Assembly (NCBI GenBank): GCA_963281155.1
Contig: CAUJLY010000002.1
Location: 4,278,001-4,342,000 of the forward strand
DNA from: Rhabditophanes sp. KR3021
Taxonomy: Eukaryota > Nematoda > Chromadorea > Rhabditida > Alloionematidae
Length of the DNA: 64,000 nt
Direction of reading: 5' to 3'
This document shows, piece by piece, positions 11,701-23,701 of this stretch. The position numbers and the translations under genes were made by a program. The notes beneath the pieces were generated by a model that had not been told where the DNA came from, searched no databases, and worked only from the letters and a program-made list of their open reading frames with translations. Each line of letters starts with the position of its first letter. The first letter of the stretch is position 1.

Positions 11701-14037
11701 ATTTTTAATTCAACCAAGCTTTTAATTAATCATCAACACATACAACAACTTAATTAATCTGATTAATAAGTTAATTTAATTTAAACCGAATGGCTACTTT
11801 GCATCCCTATTGTTTTACCTTTCTGGACCTTTGGAATTAACAAGAAACAACCTTATTTATAATTTAACCTAACATCAATTACACCCTAAGACAAATTATT
11901 AATCATTTTGTTAATTTTAGCGTAGTTCGAGTAGCGGAGCCACAAGGAAAATATCTGCGATGTTGGACAGGAAAATTGTAATTTAGATGAAGCTAAACAT
12001 TAATAAATAATTTATTATTTCAGTCACAAATCATTGGGAAGAAACACTCACCAACTAATGACAAAAATGTGGTTGATTTAAATACGATCGCTAATGGTAA
12101 TGGAGTGACTTCACCATCTGATTCTAATGGCAAAAATTTTATAGCTCGTACTAATGAGGATGTTGAGTTGGGAAATTACCAAATGAAAGCTCGTAAAATG
12201 TCACTTGCATCTCATTCACTTAGATCTGGGGGATCTGTTGAAACTATCAATATGCACAACAACGCACATCTCTTCATCAAAGTTGCTTATTATAAAGGAC
12301 AGATGATAGCCATAAAATCACTTAAAATCGACCCTAAGAAGCATCCTCGAATTGAGTTTTCAAGGGAATGCTTAGTTGAGTTTAAGAAAATTCGCGAATA
12401 CACTCATGACCATATAACGAGAGTTTATGGAGCATGTATTGATTCCCCAAATTATTGTATTGTTACGGAGTATTGCCCAAGAGGCTCCCTGGAAGATATC
12501 TTGGATGAAGAGAAAATCAAATTGGATGCAATGATGAAATATTCCCTACTTCATGATCTCGTCAAGGGAATGCATTTTTTGCACCACACGGATATTCGTT
12601 CACATGGCCGCCTTAAGCCAAGCAATTGTGTCGTCGACTCAAGATTTGTTCTAAAGGTCACTGACTATGGGTTGAGTGAATTCAGGAAATTGGCAGAAGA
12701 GTCAGAAGAAACTGGTACTCATCAATATTATAAACGGTTTATTTATACAGCTCCAGAATTATTGAGAGCTCCTGAAGTTTCCCCCAACGGTACTCAAAAG
12801 GGAGATGTCTATTCATTTGGGTTGATCGTTCATGACGTAATCTATAGAATGGGTTCATTTTATCGAGGCGAAGTCCAACCTGATCCTTCTACTATTTGCA
12901 GCATGGTCAAGAAGCACCCTGTTAGTGACAAAGAAGCGTATCGCCCAATTTTACTAGATGAAGTTCCTAATGAAGATGGACATCCCTCTAATCCCGAAAC
13001 AATGGAGAAGTTGATTGATTTAATGCAAAGATGCTGGAGTGAAAATCACATTTTGAGACCAGACTTTTCCGAAATTAGAAAAATTGCTCATTCTTTGAAC
13101 AAGGAAAATGAAACCACTAATTTGGTTGATAACTTACTCAAGAGAATGGAACAATATGCCAATAATTTGGAAACCCTTGTTGAAGAAAGAACACAGGAAT
13201 ATCTTGCTGAAAAGAAGAAAGTCGAAGAGTTACTTCATCAACTGTTGCCACCCATCCGTTGCAGTTCAATTAATAAGTGGTAAATCGGTCCAAGCGGAGA
13301 GTTACGAGATGGTATCCATTTATTTCTCAGGTACATTTAACTCATATTAATATATTTTAAGTTGTTAAATATGATTTCTTAATATCAATTAACGATTCAC
13401 TAAGTATTATTAAAATATATTGTAATTTATGATATTTTAGATATTGTGGGTTTCACATCACTCTCTTCTTTGTCAACACCAATGGAAGTTGTAAATTTAC
13501 TGAATGATCTTTACATTGCCTTTGATAATGTTGTAGACAACTTCGATGTTTACAAAATTGAAACTATCGGTAAGTAGTTTATTATCACTTTGACTTGCTA
13601 ATACTGCTTTAGGTGACGCTTATATGGTAGTCAGCGGGCTTCCTGAAAAGAATTTAGATCACGCTTCTCAAATTGCTTCAATGTCGTTAGCTTTATTGCA
13701 TAGGGTCAAGACTTTTGTTATTAGACATCGTCCCAACGAACAATTGAAGCTGCGGGTGGGCATTCACTCGGGTCCTGTTGTAGCCGGTGTTGTGGGCAGT
13801 AAGATGCCTCGTTATTGCCTCTTCGGAGATACTGTGAACACGGCTTCTAGAATGGAGAGCAATGGTCTCCCGCTCAAAATTCACATATCTCAGGCAACGA
13901 AGGAAAGATTGAACTCTGACTTCGACCTCGAACTAAGAGGGCAAGTTGAGATGAAAGGAAAAGGTCTCCAAACAACTTACTGGCTGAGAGGCTACAAAAA
14001 TCAAACTCTTCCAGACTTTGGTCCAGAATTCAAATGA
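8712..14037 (+). CDS. gcy-28: Natriuretic-receptor-type receptor guanylyl cyclase
   Basis: Single-pass receptor that makes cGMP at the membrane. Exons: 8712-9486, 9570-9684, 9767-9947, 9987-10333, 10803-11116, 11373-11417, 11654-11692, 11921-11977, 12024-13330, 13441-13569, 13613-14037; about 1,243 residues if two frame breaks are corrected. Order: signal peptide, ANF-receptor domain (to about residue 465), membrane helix (about 483-507), basic Ser-rich juxtamembrane, kinase-homology domain, coiled coil, cyclase. The kinase-like part has HGRLKPSN where kinases have HRD, and DYG for DFG, so it is a pseudokinase as in this family. The cyclase keeps FS-DIVGFTS, ETIGDAY and [17 protein letters not shown], including the Glu and Cys that set GTP specificity. 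The kinase-homology motif [10 protein letters not shown] fits NPR/GCY-28 best; the ortholog name is a judgement. The frame breaks at 10286-10289 and 13251-13253 are discussed as findings. The first donor (G|gtcctt) is weak. Confidence 0.85.
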
Positions 14038-15161
14038 CGGCGCGAGACTGGTGTAGTTATAGAAGAATAATTGAAATATAAACTTATTTATTTATTTGAA
14101 ATACATAAATCTCTTATAATATGACAAATTGGTACAATTTAAGTGCAAAGAAAAGAAGTTAATAGAATGCCAATGCTACCATCCATGATCTCCCCATTTT
14201 GATTTGATATTTAGCAGCAGCAATTTTTTATTTTTGCTAAAAACAAATTCTCTTCTAGCCACGGGTTACTTTCCACTAAATAACTTCTTATTTTTGTGTT
14301 TCTTGTCAATTACTCATTTGCATCTAAATAAATGTTCAATTATTTTTTATAAAATCAAAACTATTCCCGGTCACCACTTATAATCTTTTTCTTATATTAT
14401 ATTATATACGTATTACTATTATTTCATTAATTATAAACTATTGCACAAATATATATGAATAAATAAATATTTAGACTATACTTTTTATATTTAACACATG
14501 AAAAGACTTTTAAGACAAATGTTTCGCACTACTAAATAACTATATTACAAATCTAAAAAGAACATGGCAAGTTTAAATATAAAGGAAGAAATTAGATCAC
14601 TTTCTTCAAATGACAAACAATTTGTAGGTGATCGGACCAAATTTAAATTTGAATAGCTTAATCATATACAATTACATGTTAACTTAAAAAATATTAGTTA
14701 CTAAATAATACATTAGTTACCCAAACGTAATATATTGGTGAATTATTATTTTGCATACTTTCTATATTTTCACGAGACACACCTAAATAAGTATTTATGA
14801 CTTGCGTTCCATAAATTACTTAATACACAAACATGATGCAAATTGTCATTTCGATCCCGATTTTATTTAAGGTATAACACTTTTGGTCTTCTATTATTAA
14901 AAGTAGTACTATTTGTTACTACTTATAAGTTATCACATAAAAATTACAAATAAAAAAGGTTATTTTTGATCACTTTTCTTATTAAGTGATTGCATGTGCG
15001 GTGTTGATATTATTACAGCAAACCATAAAAGGCATGCCCATTTGCTGAATTGGTGAGGTAAACAAAAAAGAAGGTATTGCATATTTAAGCGTCGCAGCGC
15101 ATCAAGTACATACTTTTATTTAAATTGACTTAACTGTACTAATTGTTATTTTATTCCTAAA
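14038..15161. other. Intergenic, no gene seen
   Basis: AT-rich spacer between the receptor stop codon and the Ubc6-like start. It should contain the receptor 3' UTR and the promoter of the next gene. No open frame or structured repeat worth reporting. Confidence 0.5.
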
Positions 15162-15866
15162 ATGAATCTTCCTTTCAGAAGACTGGACCTTGACTATGAA
15201 TATTTAAATAGTCACCCATTACCCTTAATAAAGGTGAGCCCTATGCTGGGCAATGATGCAGAATACCATTTTTGCATAACTGGAAGTGAAAACACGCCAT
15301 TTGATGGAGGCTATTTTCACGGTAAATTATTGTTTCCAAAGGATTACCCTTACTCGCCTCCTGAAGTTTACTTTATAACACCAAATGGCCGCTTTCCTTT
15401 TAACAGATCAATTAATGGGCTAGCAAGTAAGACATTAAAAGAAGAATGGATATGCAATCCTAGGATGGCTTCAATTTTGTTGTCTATTCAATCGTTCATG
15501 AACGACAAAGAAAAATTGGGTTTTAATTGTGACTTTACACATGATGATGAAAAAAGAAAGTATGCAGAGGAATCGTTAGCTTTCAACCTTCGCGACAAAA
15601 TATTCTGCAAATGTTTTCCTGATGTTTCGCTACAAATTATGAAAAGGTTAGGAATGGACAAAGTTCAATCAATTAGGTCTGCTGCTAGCAGTCAAAACAG
15701 TACAAAGCCTGTTTTAGATTCAAACTCTGTAGCATCATCTTTTAATGGTAAATGTTCCAACCCATGTACTATTGTAATATGTTTGTTAGTTTTAACTCTA
15801 ATCTTAGTTATATTGTACTACACTGCTTTAGCTCTCGGAGCTTTTCATAGCTCATATAACTACTAA
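15162..15866 (+). CDS. Ubc6/UBE2J-type protein lacking the catalytic cysteine
   Basis: Intronless, 234 residues. Residues 1-160 follow the UBE2J ubiquitin-conjugating fold: GGYFHGKLLFP, an FP..YPYSPP stretch, then TPNGRF and later SLAFNLRDK..C..FP, all landmarks of the ER-anchored UBE2J E2 enzymes of ER-associated degradation. A hydrophobic segment near the C-terminus (about 201-227) followed by a short tail gives the usual tail-anchored ER topology. In UBE2J2 the active site reads TPNGRFKCNTRLCLSI; here the aligned Cys is Asn85 (TPNGRFPFNRSINGL) and the downstream HPDTW is also lost. As read, the protein cannot form a ubiquitin thioester at the usual place. The frame is otherwise intact and well conserved, so this looks like a pseudo-enzyme rather than a decayed gene. 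Confidence 0.85.
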   Translation: MNLPFRRLDLDYEYLNSHPLPLIKVSPMLGNDAEYHFCITGSENTPFDGGYFHGKLLFPKDYPYSPPEVYFITPNGRFPFNRSINGLASKTLKEEWICNPRMASILLSIQSFMNDKEKLGFNCDFTHDDEKRKYAEESLAFNLRDKIFCKCFPDVSLQIMKRLGMDKVQSIRSAASSQNSTKPVLDSNSVASSFNGKCSNPCTIVICLLVLTLILVILYYTALALGAFHSSYNY

Positions 15867-15919
15867 TGAAATGAACTTTTTATACATTTACGCGTTGTAT
15901 TAATTATTGATACACATAA

Positions 15920-16090
15920 TAAACACTTTTCATATAAGATTAAATACAATTTTTCAAATTCAAAATAAGCACTAATATTTTCGTATAAGATTAAATAAAC
16001 TTTATCAAAACGTATGCATAATCACTTTTCATAATAGGAATAGATAAACTTTTGCAAATTAAAGACGTAAATAAACATTTGTCATAAAAA
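15920..16090. repeat. Imperfect direct repeats
   Basis: Three diverged copies, about 45-60 bp apart, of a unit resembling 'acttttcatataagatta' followed by an A/T stretch, in the 3' flank between the Ubc6-like gene and the convergent septin gene. No function is apparent. Confidence 0.5.
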
Positions 16091-16179
16091 TGGTCAAATT
16101 AAAAAGGCATTTATAATTTTAGATAAAGTAATGGTTATAAAATAATAGAAAAATAAATTGAAATGATGATACCAGATCT

Positions 16180-17459
16180 CTAAGATCTATTAAAAAGTCC
16201 CAAACCAAGCTTCTTCTTTTTTTCAGTAGGGGAATATTTATCGTTTTCACATCTTGTAACCTCTCTGAATCCAGCAATTTCCTTTTCAAGTCTCTGGAGA
16301 GCCAAACGTTTGGAGTTCAACAAGTCCTGATTGTTATTTTCCTCTTTCAAGTAATTGCTTTCCTTTTCCTTCAAGAACATTTCCTTTTCTATAACCTTCT
16401 CATTAAGAGTCTTTTCATAATTTGTTTTGTATACGTCAAAGTCCTCCTCAGCTTCCTTTTCTTTCGCGGCTTGAGCCATTGGGTCGCTATTTTCAATTCC
16501 ACCGACTTTCATTGAACCTCTGCTCAATTGTGCAACGCGATAATTTTCATAATGAACATTGTCAGTATCACAGATCAAGTCAATTAAATGTCTTTTCATT
16601 AAGATGTCTCGTAGAATGGCAAAGTCATTGTGCTCGATATTTTCAATTTCTACAGCTCCCCAAGGATATTGTCGTGCACGAATCTTTTTTCCATTTTTAC
16701 CTTCGATTACGTGATTGGAGGAAACAACTCCGTACAATCCACAAGATGTTGGTTTGAGAGAAGACGAATTGTCATCAGAATCTGTGTTGAAACTATACGT
16801 TTTGATCCCATGGGTTTTGATGTCTTTCAAGATCTGATTTAATTGATTAAATGATTACTTTAATTTGAACTTACATTTTCTTTAAATCTAGTCATTTCAT
16901 CGGTAGTCAAAGTATCAGCCTTGGCAATCACTGGAACGATATTTACTTTGTTGTGCAAATTTTGTAAGAATTTAATATCCAATTCAGTCAAAGAATGTCC
17001 AGTTGGGGCGATGAAATACAAGCAGAGATGGACTCTAGTATCAGGAATGCGCTTCTTTCGTGTTATTTTGTTTTGCTCAGCAAGATAGTGTCCATATTTG
17101 GAATCAACATATTCAACGATACCTTTCCAGCAATCGGTGTTGTTAACAGAACTTCCAAAGCCCGGGGTGTCTACCAATGTCAGCTTGACCTTAACTTTAT
17201 TTTCAGTCAAATAAAAGCTTCTCTCCTCTATTCCTTTGGTGCTTGGGATGACTTTTGGTTGGAACGAATCCAAGTCAGATAAGAACAGCGTGTCCAAGAA
17301 GGTTGATTTCCCAAGACCAGACAAACCAACCGTCATAACAGTGAACTCGAACCCATTTTTGACGGTTCTACGAAACACTTGATTGGTGTAATTGACGATT
17401 CCAATATACTCAGCCTCGGCATTAACGCTGATTCCGCTTCTTTTAAGAGTAGATGACAT
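16180..17459 (-). CDS. Septin GTPase
   Basis: Exons on the minus strand: 17459-16875 and 16833-16180, separated by a 41 nt intron; 412 residues. Septins form hetero-oligomeric filaments at the cell cortex and cleavage furrow. The sequence shows P-loop GLSGLGKST, switch II DTPGFG and G4 AKAD, then the septin unique element with RARQYPWG and a VEIENIEHNDF stretch, and an acidic, Lys-rich coiled-coil tail from about residue 310. C. elegans has two septins (unc-59 and unc-61). I cannot decide which one this is by eye, so no symbol is given. The frame is intact. The gene is divergent from the citron-like gene, with about 1 kb between the start codons. Confidence 0.92.
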
Positions 17460-18510
17460 ATTTCAGCAATAGAGAAATAACCGCACGGATGACTGGTTAG
17501 TTTATAAAAATGAACGACTTTTGCAAAGTGCACACTTTTTTGCGATGACTAGCAAAGTTCAACGTAAAGTTGGGTAATCGTTAAATTGCGCCAATTCGAC
17601 TTCTCCTATATGAGAGTGATTGGACTAAAGAGCCCTTCTAAAATACACACCGATTAATTCTACTATACGTACTCTTGTAACAATTATGGTGGTAGTTATG
17701 CAAGCGAGTCAACAAAACATCTGCTCAAAAAACCACCCATTTCAAAAGTTATGCCTCAAATTAATGTTTAATACCAGAATTATTCTAAAAGTTACTTCTT
17801 AACTAAACATGCTTTTTCTCCGTTCGCTGTTCAAAAATGTTGCAAAAAAATCCACTAAGCAAACTCTATTTAATGTTTATTTGAAACCAACTCCTAAGAT
17901 TAATTCAATGTTCAGGCCTATCGCTTTTATGTTCAACTATCTTTTAAATAAATCCAACAACATCTTCAATTTAAGATTTCACCGTTTATTATCTGCTTTA
18001 ATTGTCATTAATACATATGGTCTCTTGATATTAGATAAACCACCTTTATTTTGAAATAAACTTTTATTTATGAAATTCCATACTATCTTATATATCATTA
18101 AAAATAAAACACACACCATGGAACATGTCCAAAGTCTATTTTACGATCAAAAACATCGCATCATCACACACAGCATAAAGTATAGTACAAGCGTGTAATA
18201 GCTAGGTCAATTTTACACGTAAAGCTTTTTTGCCCTACCGATAAAGATCCCATCACAATCTTACTTTACATATGGCAGTGTGTCATTCTTTTTAATATTT
18301 ATCCCATCCTCACAGTCGGCCTCACATATAGTTAACGTACATTTGCCTACTTTTTGGCGCCATTTTAACCCAGCTGTGACGTTTGGACTGACTTTCTCTC
18401 GTCAACACACGTACTATTTCGATTGTGTACATGTTAATCATACAATTTTAATTTCCCTTTTTAGATTTATAACAAGCTGTATATTTACACTATTTTTAAA
18501 CTAACCAAAA
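17460..18510. promoter_or_regulatory. Divergent promoter region between septin and citron-like genes
   Basis: About 1.05 kb separates two oppositely transcribed starts. Septin and citron both act in cytokinesis in other animals, so co-regulation is conceivable, but this is inference. Open frames at 17809-18054 and 18280-18504 are low-complexity and have no recognisable motif. Confidence 0.35.
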
Positions 18511-21500
18511 ATGGATGAAACCATTTATTATGTAAGTTAAAATATTTTAATCTATTAATTTAATGGTTGTAGGAACCTGAAAATGAGTCGTTAACAAGAA
18601 CACCAATCACTTCGACACCCTTTTCTACTACTCGTGACAGAACTTCACGTAGTTCGGCTAGAATAGCAGATGAGCTACTTAGTATTGAAAGAACTAAAAA
18701 CGACACCTGTTCAAAAGAACTTGCAAGACGCGAAACCCAGGTTAATGAATCAGCCATGATCATCAAAAAATTGCGTTCCGAAATTAATAAACTAAAGGAA
18801 GAAATTGAAAATGAAAGGATAAAAGAAAAAGAAACCATCGCTATGAATAAGATCAAGAATGAATTGGCAGAAAAACAGATTGCTATTCAAAGGCTTGAGT
18901 TGAAACTAAAGAAAAAAGTTCTTGAAATGGAGAATTGGAGAGTTGCTATGACTGAAACTGAAAACAGAAATAGAGAAGAAGTTGAGGAGTTTAAGGATCA
19001 ACTGATGAAATCTCAAACTGATCTCCAGGACGTAAGGAAAGAGTTTAGTGAACACTTGCAGAAATGCTTAAACAAAAATAATGTAAGCACTGCCCATTTT
19101 TCGATGTCTTCAAGTGACATGGAACACCTTGAGATGCTTCGTCAAGAAATTGGAAGTTTAAGGGCCACCAAAGAATTTCTTGAACGAGACAAAGATATCT
19201 TAACCGCCAAGATCACATCATTGGAATCTGATCTTTCCTATGCCAAAGCCGACACCAACTGTCTCAAGTCAGCTAACCAAGAATTAGAGAAGGAGCTCGC
19301 AGAACTTGAGAACACTCACAAAGAGATTGGCAAAATAAAAGACACCGATAATGAGAAATTAAGAGGGGACAGGATTGAGATCAGAACTCAATTGCTGACT
19401 CTAAGGAATGAACATAAAGCTTTTATTGAGAAGCACAAAAACTGTGCGGGAGACAAAGTAAGTATACATGCTCGTTGGAAATACGTTTATAAATTTAATA
19501 TTTTTAGAGTGCGCTTGATGAAATGAAAATTCAATTAGATAGTTTGGAGAACAGATTGAAAGTTGCCGAAGCGAACGTGGCTAGACTTACCTCAGAAAAG
19601 GAAGAGTTAACGAAGAATATCTTAGAAATTGAAAGAAATGCTGTCGATTGGAGGAATCAATTTGAGGCCCTTTCGATCGCATCTGAGACTGTCGAGAAGC
19701 AAGAGGTAGACAAAAATAGTGCCCTTCAAAAAGAAGTCTTGAGATTGAGGAAGAAGTTTGAAGAAAGTGAAAAGGCCGTTTCGGTTATTGATGGTCAATG
19801 CGAGCAAATCGCGGAACGCTACCGTGCAATGAAGGAGGATAAGAAAGCAAAGGCAGAGGAATTTGCTTTGTTGTCTAACGAACTTAGACTTTTGAAACAA
19901 AAGGAAGCTGAATTTAGGGATGCCGAAATTGAGTGTGAAAGATTGCAAAAGGATAATGGAAGATTAAGAAGGCAGATTGATGAGATGGAGGCTGACCACG
20001 ATAGCCAAATCAAAAATATCAATATGATGGCTAAGCGAAGTGGAGATATCGAGGCGTCTGAATCTGAGAAGGAAATGAAAGCTCGTTTTGACTTGCTTGA
20101 AAAGGAAAAGTACAAGAATGAAGGCTTGATCAAGAGAATGACTAGAGAATTGGACGATTTAAAGAAGGCTCTTGAAGACAAAGATAACAAACTCATGTTG
20201 AAGGAATGCGACCTTGACAAGGAGAAAACCAAGTATGATGAAATATTCAACGGCCTCAAAATTGCTATTGAAAAGGGGGAGACATTTAAGAAAAATATTA
20301 GTACTCTGGAGGACCTCATTGCATCGAAGGATGCCACAATCGCCGAATCCAAGACAAAATACAATGAGTTGGAGTCAGAATTGTTTGAACTCCATGAACA
20401 AGTCGAGCAAAAAGACAAGCTTGTTGCCTACCTTCAAAGTCAAATTCAAGTCAAACAACTTCCTAAATTGAAGTATACTGGGTCAAATGCAACATTAATT
20501 TCCACTTCTGATTATGACATTGGAGAGTCTTCATACATCAAGACTAAGGAAAATAGTTATTGTTCTAAGAAATCAAACCAGAAGAAAAACAATTCTAGAG
20601 TCTTGAATGATATGAATATTACTCCCTACTCATCCAATATATCTGAGAAGTATACTGCAATTACTCCATCCAAGTTACCCGACCAGAGCCCAATTGACGA
20701 CGAAGTACCCAAGACTCCTAAATCCGTCAAAAGACAGGGAACTATGAGGCATAGCATCCCTCATCGCTGGAAGTTGTTCTTTGCCATCAAACAAGTTAAA
20801 TGTTATTCTTGTTCCGAAGGTCTTTCAAGGTTGAGATATGCAAATAGATGTGTCGATTGCGGATGCATCGTTCATGTTAAATGTACCGACAAGATGGAAC
20901 ATAACTGCGGATTGCCAGTAGATTGTGCAAAATATTACACCGAAGCAAAATCAGAAAATGGAATGGAAGGCTGGGTTCAATTCTATGCTGCTTCTGATCC
21001 TCCTCAAAAGAGAGATGACTGGAAAAAATGCTATGCAAAGTTGTCTAATGGAGTTATCAAATTCTTTGATGAGCAAAGTTTTTCATCTGACGCTGGAGAA
21101 CCCTTCTTCACTGTTGAGTTGATGGTAGAGAAGTGGCGCATTTATCAACAAAGCGGCCCCCCAGTTTCAGGAGTTCAAAATGAAAGCATGAAAAGATTGA
21201 TTGAAATTAAGTTGTCAGGATTCAACATGTTTTTACTTGTTCCGACTGATCAATCCAAATTACGTTGGTTGAAAGCATTGCAAACAGTGTCTCATCGGAT
21301 GCAACTCCAATCCAAGCCAAAGGCTAATGGAACTGAATGCCAAATGATATTAAGCTTAGATGCTCCGCAAAATTTGAGCGTCAACGCAACAATTCTCTTT
21401 GGGGACCATCTTTTAGTCGGAGCAAATGAAGGATTATTTGCAACAGAGCTGCGTAATGGCAGAAGTCCATTCAATATTATTGGTGTGAAATCCGTTCATT

Positions 21501-22850
21501 TAATGGAATTGATTCCGGAATTGAATATGATTATTATCGTCTGTGGGCAACAAAAGCAATTATCCATTATTAGCTTAAGTCAACTTCGCTCTGCCCTAAT
21601 TAATCCAAGAACTGCAGTCAACCCAACTCCTGTTTGCAATTTGATTAATTGCCACATAATGGTCGCTTCAGCAGCTAGTAGCGATTATGGTCGTTATCTT
21701 TACGTCGCTACAATTGATGCGATCCACGTTTTGCAGTACAAAAAGAATATTGACATGTTTAATCCAATTGGATGTATTGAAACACACGAGCCTTGCAACA
21801 CAATTTTGTCCATTTCAGGTTTCAGTTTATTACATTAAAAAATGGGTCAAAAAATATGGATAAATAAGTGGATTATAAAAGTTTCTAATTAACAGGTTCC
21901 TTGACATCTAAGAACTCTTGGGGATTAATTGAGATACCTGATCCTTCTTTTCTCACAACACGTTTTTGATTAACTCATAATACCACTTTCAACAAAGAGC
22001 TTACTTTTCCCAAAAGAAGCATTATTGACAATTCTAGAAACTTACAGTTAAGCTTTTCCTCCAAACTAGCTCGTCGTGTTAAATCATCACTCAATGTCCG
22101 AGTAGCTTCGGCATTTCTTTTTCTCGGATTCTCAGACATTTAGACCGAATAAAACCAAGTTGATGCGATGTTTTTGCAACTGAAATAAATGAGTAATTAA
22201 ATTTGGGCTTAAACACGATGACCATAAATGCGTTTCAGCTAATATCCATATTTTGAATGAACAACGTACTAAAGAGCAATTGGCATACAGATCCCGCATT
22301 CCGAAAAGTTATCAAAATTATTAAAGATCTATTACATTGCAACTAAATTTCTGTTATTCCAGGTGGCTTCGTTTACGCTTCGGATGTTTTCTATTTTGTT
22401 GAAAACAGAAGTTTGGAAGAACGACAAATTATTCTTGAGAATGTACAGGATGACTATCCAATTGCAGCATTATTTATTGGAAGTAATGAAATTTTATTGG
22501 CCTTCCACAGTAAGTGTTTATCTTTAAGTATTGTTTATTGTTATGTTTTAGATTATGGAGTCTTCGTAGATCTCAATGGAATCCAAACTAGACAACCGGA
22601 AGAATGGCACCTTGCCCCACTTTGTTTTGTTTGTGCAAATGGATTCCTGTTCATTGGTCACTTTGAATCACTGGAAGTCTACCAAATTGCTTCTTTAGAT
22701 AATGTTCAAGAGAACACTTCCTCCCTTAAATTTGTTAGTGAATATCGCTGTTCAAATGTCCAGTTCACAGGATATGGATCAACAAGAAAGGAAGTTGTAT
22801 TTTCTTTGTCATCTGATACTCGTGTTGAAATTCATAAATTTTCTTTATAA
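18511..22850 (+). CDS. Citron-like protein without kinase domain (coiled coil, C1, PH, CNH)
   Basis: Exons: 18511-18531, 18573-19457, 19508-21818, 22363-22509, 22552-22850; 1,220 residues, all joins in phase. A short N-terminal Ser/Thr-rich stretch is followed by a coiled coil (about residues 45-640). Then come a C1-type zinc finger (about 720-770, IPHRWKLFF, C..C, HVKC, HNCGLP), a PH domain (about 790-905) and a CNH domain to the end (GLFATEL, NYGVFVDLNG). The order and the C1-PH-CNH sequence match citron Rho-interacting kinase rather than MRCK. The usual N-terminal Ser/Thr kinase is absent: the start codon lies only ~1 kb from the divergent septin gene and no kinase motif lies between. Citron organises the midbody and contractile ring through anillin and RhoA. 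A kinase-less form would be scaffold-only. I recall that C. elegans also has a kinase-less citron relative. Confidence 0.88.
21885..22139 (-). other. Antisense 85-codon frame with one internal TGA, inside citron intron 3
   Basis: On the minus strand an ATG at 22139 opens a frame starting MSENPRKRNAEATRTLSDDL and running to a TAG at 21885. One TGA (near 21977) interrupts it. The N-terminal part is charged and helical, and the part after the TGA (KRVVRKEGSGISINPQEFLD) looks like a folded protein tail. A possible 42 nt intron (gtaagtttct...aaag, a multiple of three) lies just after the N-terminal part but does not remove the TGA. It could be a small nested gene with an unrecognised intron, or a remnant. 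I do not recognise it. Confidence 0.35.
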
Positions 22851-23701
22851 ATAACAAATATTTTTGATTATATTTTTTATTGCATACTAATTTTAACCTA
22901 AGTTGCCTGTATAATTAGAACTAAAATAAATAGTTACAATAAATAGTTAAAGGTGTAGTTACATATATTTTTAGACAAAAGAAACGATGTTCCGGACAAA
23001 TAAGCAACACAACTAACATGATTCATAAAATTTACAAATTACTTTTCTTTGTTGCAACTGATTGATTCCAGTTGGCAGGAACAAACATAACAATACTAAT
23101 TTATATTTGTTACATTAAGATAAATAACTTAAATTTGATTCATTAAAGCAGGTAAATCATCTTTAATATATTAAAGTAAAAAATGATCCTTGTAACGTAA
23201 TTTATACTTTTAACAAAACAATTTATTTACGTTGTCGTTGGTATTTGAGATAAATAGTCTTTTTCGGAGGAACAGTTCATTTTTTGGTAACAATTAGAAG
23301 TGTCTTTAGCAATTACACTTTTTGCCTCAGACGAAATCCACAGGTGATCTAAAACGATACAAAGATTACAATTCAATAGATTCATTTAATTTGTCTTTTC
23401 GTTTCTAGTTTTTGGATTTAATTTGTTTTGATTAAAAAATAGCCTCCAACAAAAGTTTGATATAAATTGCATTAAAAAAGGACGAGGATGCGCATACACA
23501 CGCTAATTGCCGGTTGCTTAAGTTGACGACTGGTGAGAGGAAAATCAAAAAGACAACAAACTTTTTAAGGTGCGATCAAGTTAACTTAAACTAGTTTTGT
23601 TAAAAGAGGCATGGATCTTTGTATACTTCTACATACTTTGCATTTAAATGGTGTGTATATAAGGAATCTTTCAAACAATCATTTCATATCACTTATTCAA
23701 A
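22851..23701. other. Intergenic, no gene seen
   Basis: AT-rich sequence holding the citron-like 3' end and the collagen upstream region. No open frame with recognisable features. Confidence 0.5.

Noticed and set aside
10280..13285. Programmed +1 frameshifting in the receptor and collagen
   Set aside because: The break sites share no slippery heptamer or downstream stop codon context; the only common feature is a short homopolymer, which fits sequencing or assembly indels.
17809..18054. 81-codon basic frame between septin and citron
   Set aside because: No motif, low complexity, and no splice or start context; could be chance in AT-rich DNA.
19622..20418. Large antisense frames opposite the citron coiled coil
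   Set aside because: They are Ser/Leu-rich shadows of a Glu/Lys-rich coiled coil on the plus strand and have no motif of their own.
21885..22139. Selenocysteine decoding of the in-frame TGA
   Set aside because: No SECIS-like hairpin was seen and no known selenoprotein motif surrounds the codon.
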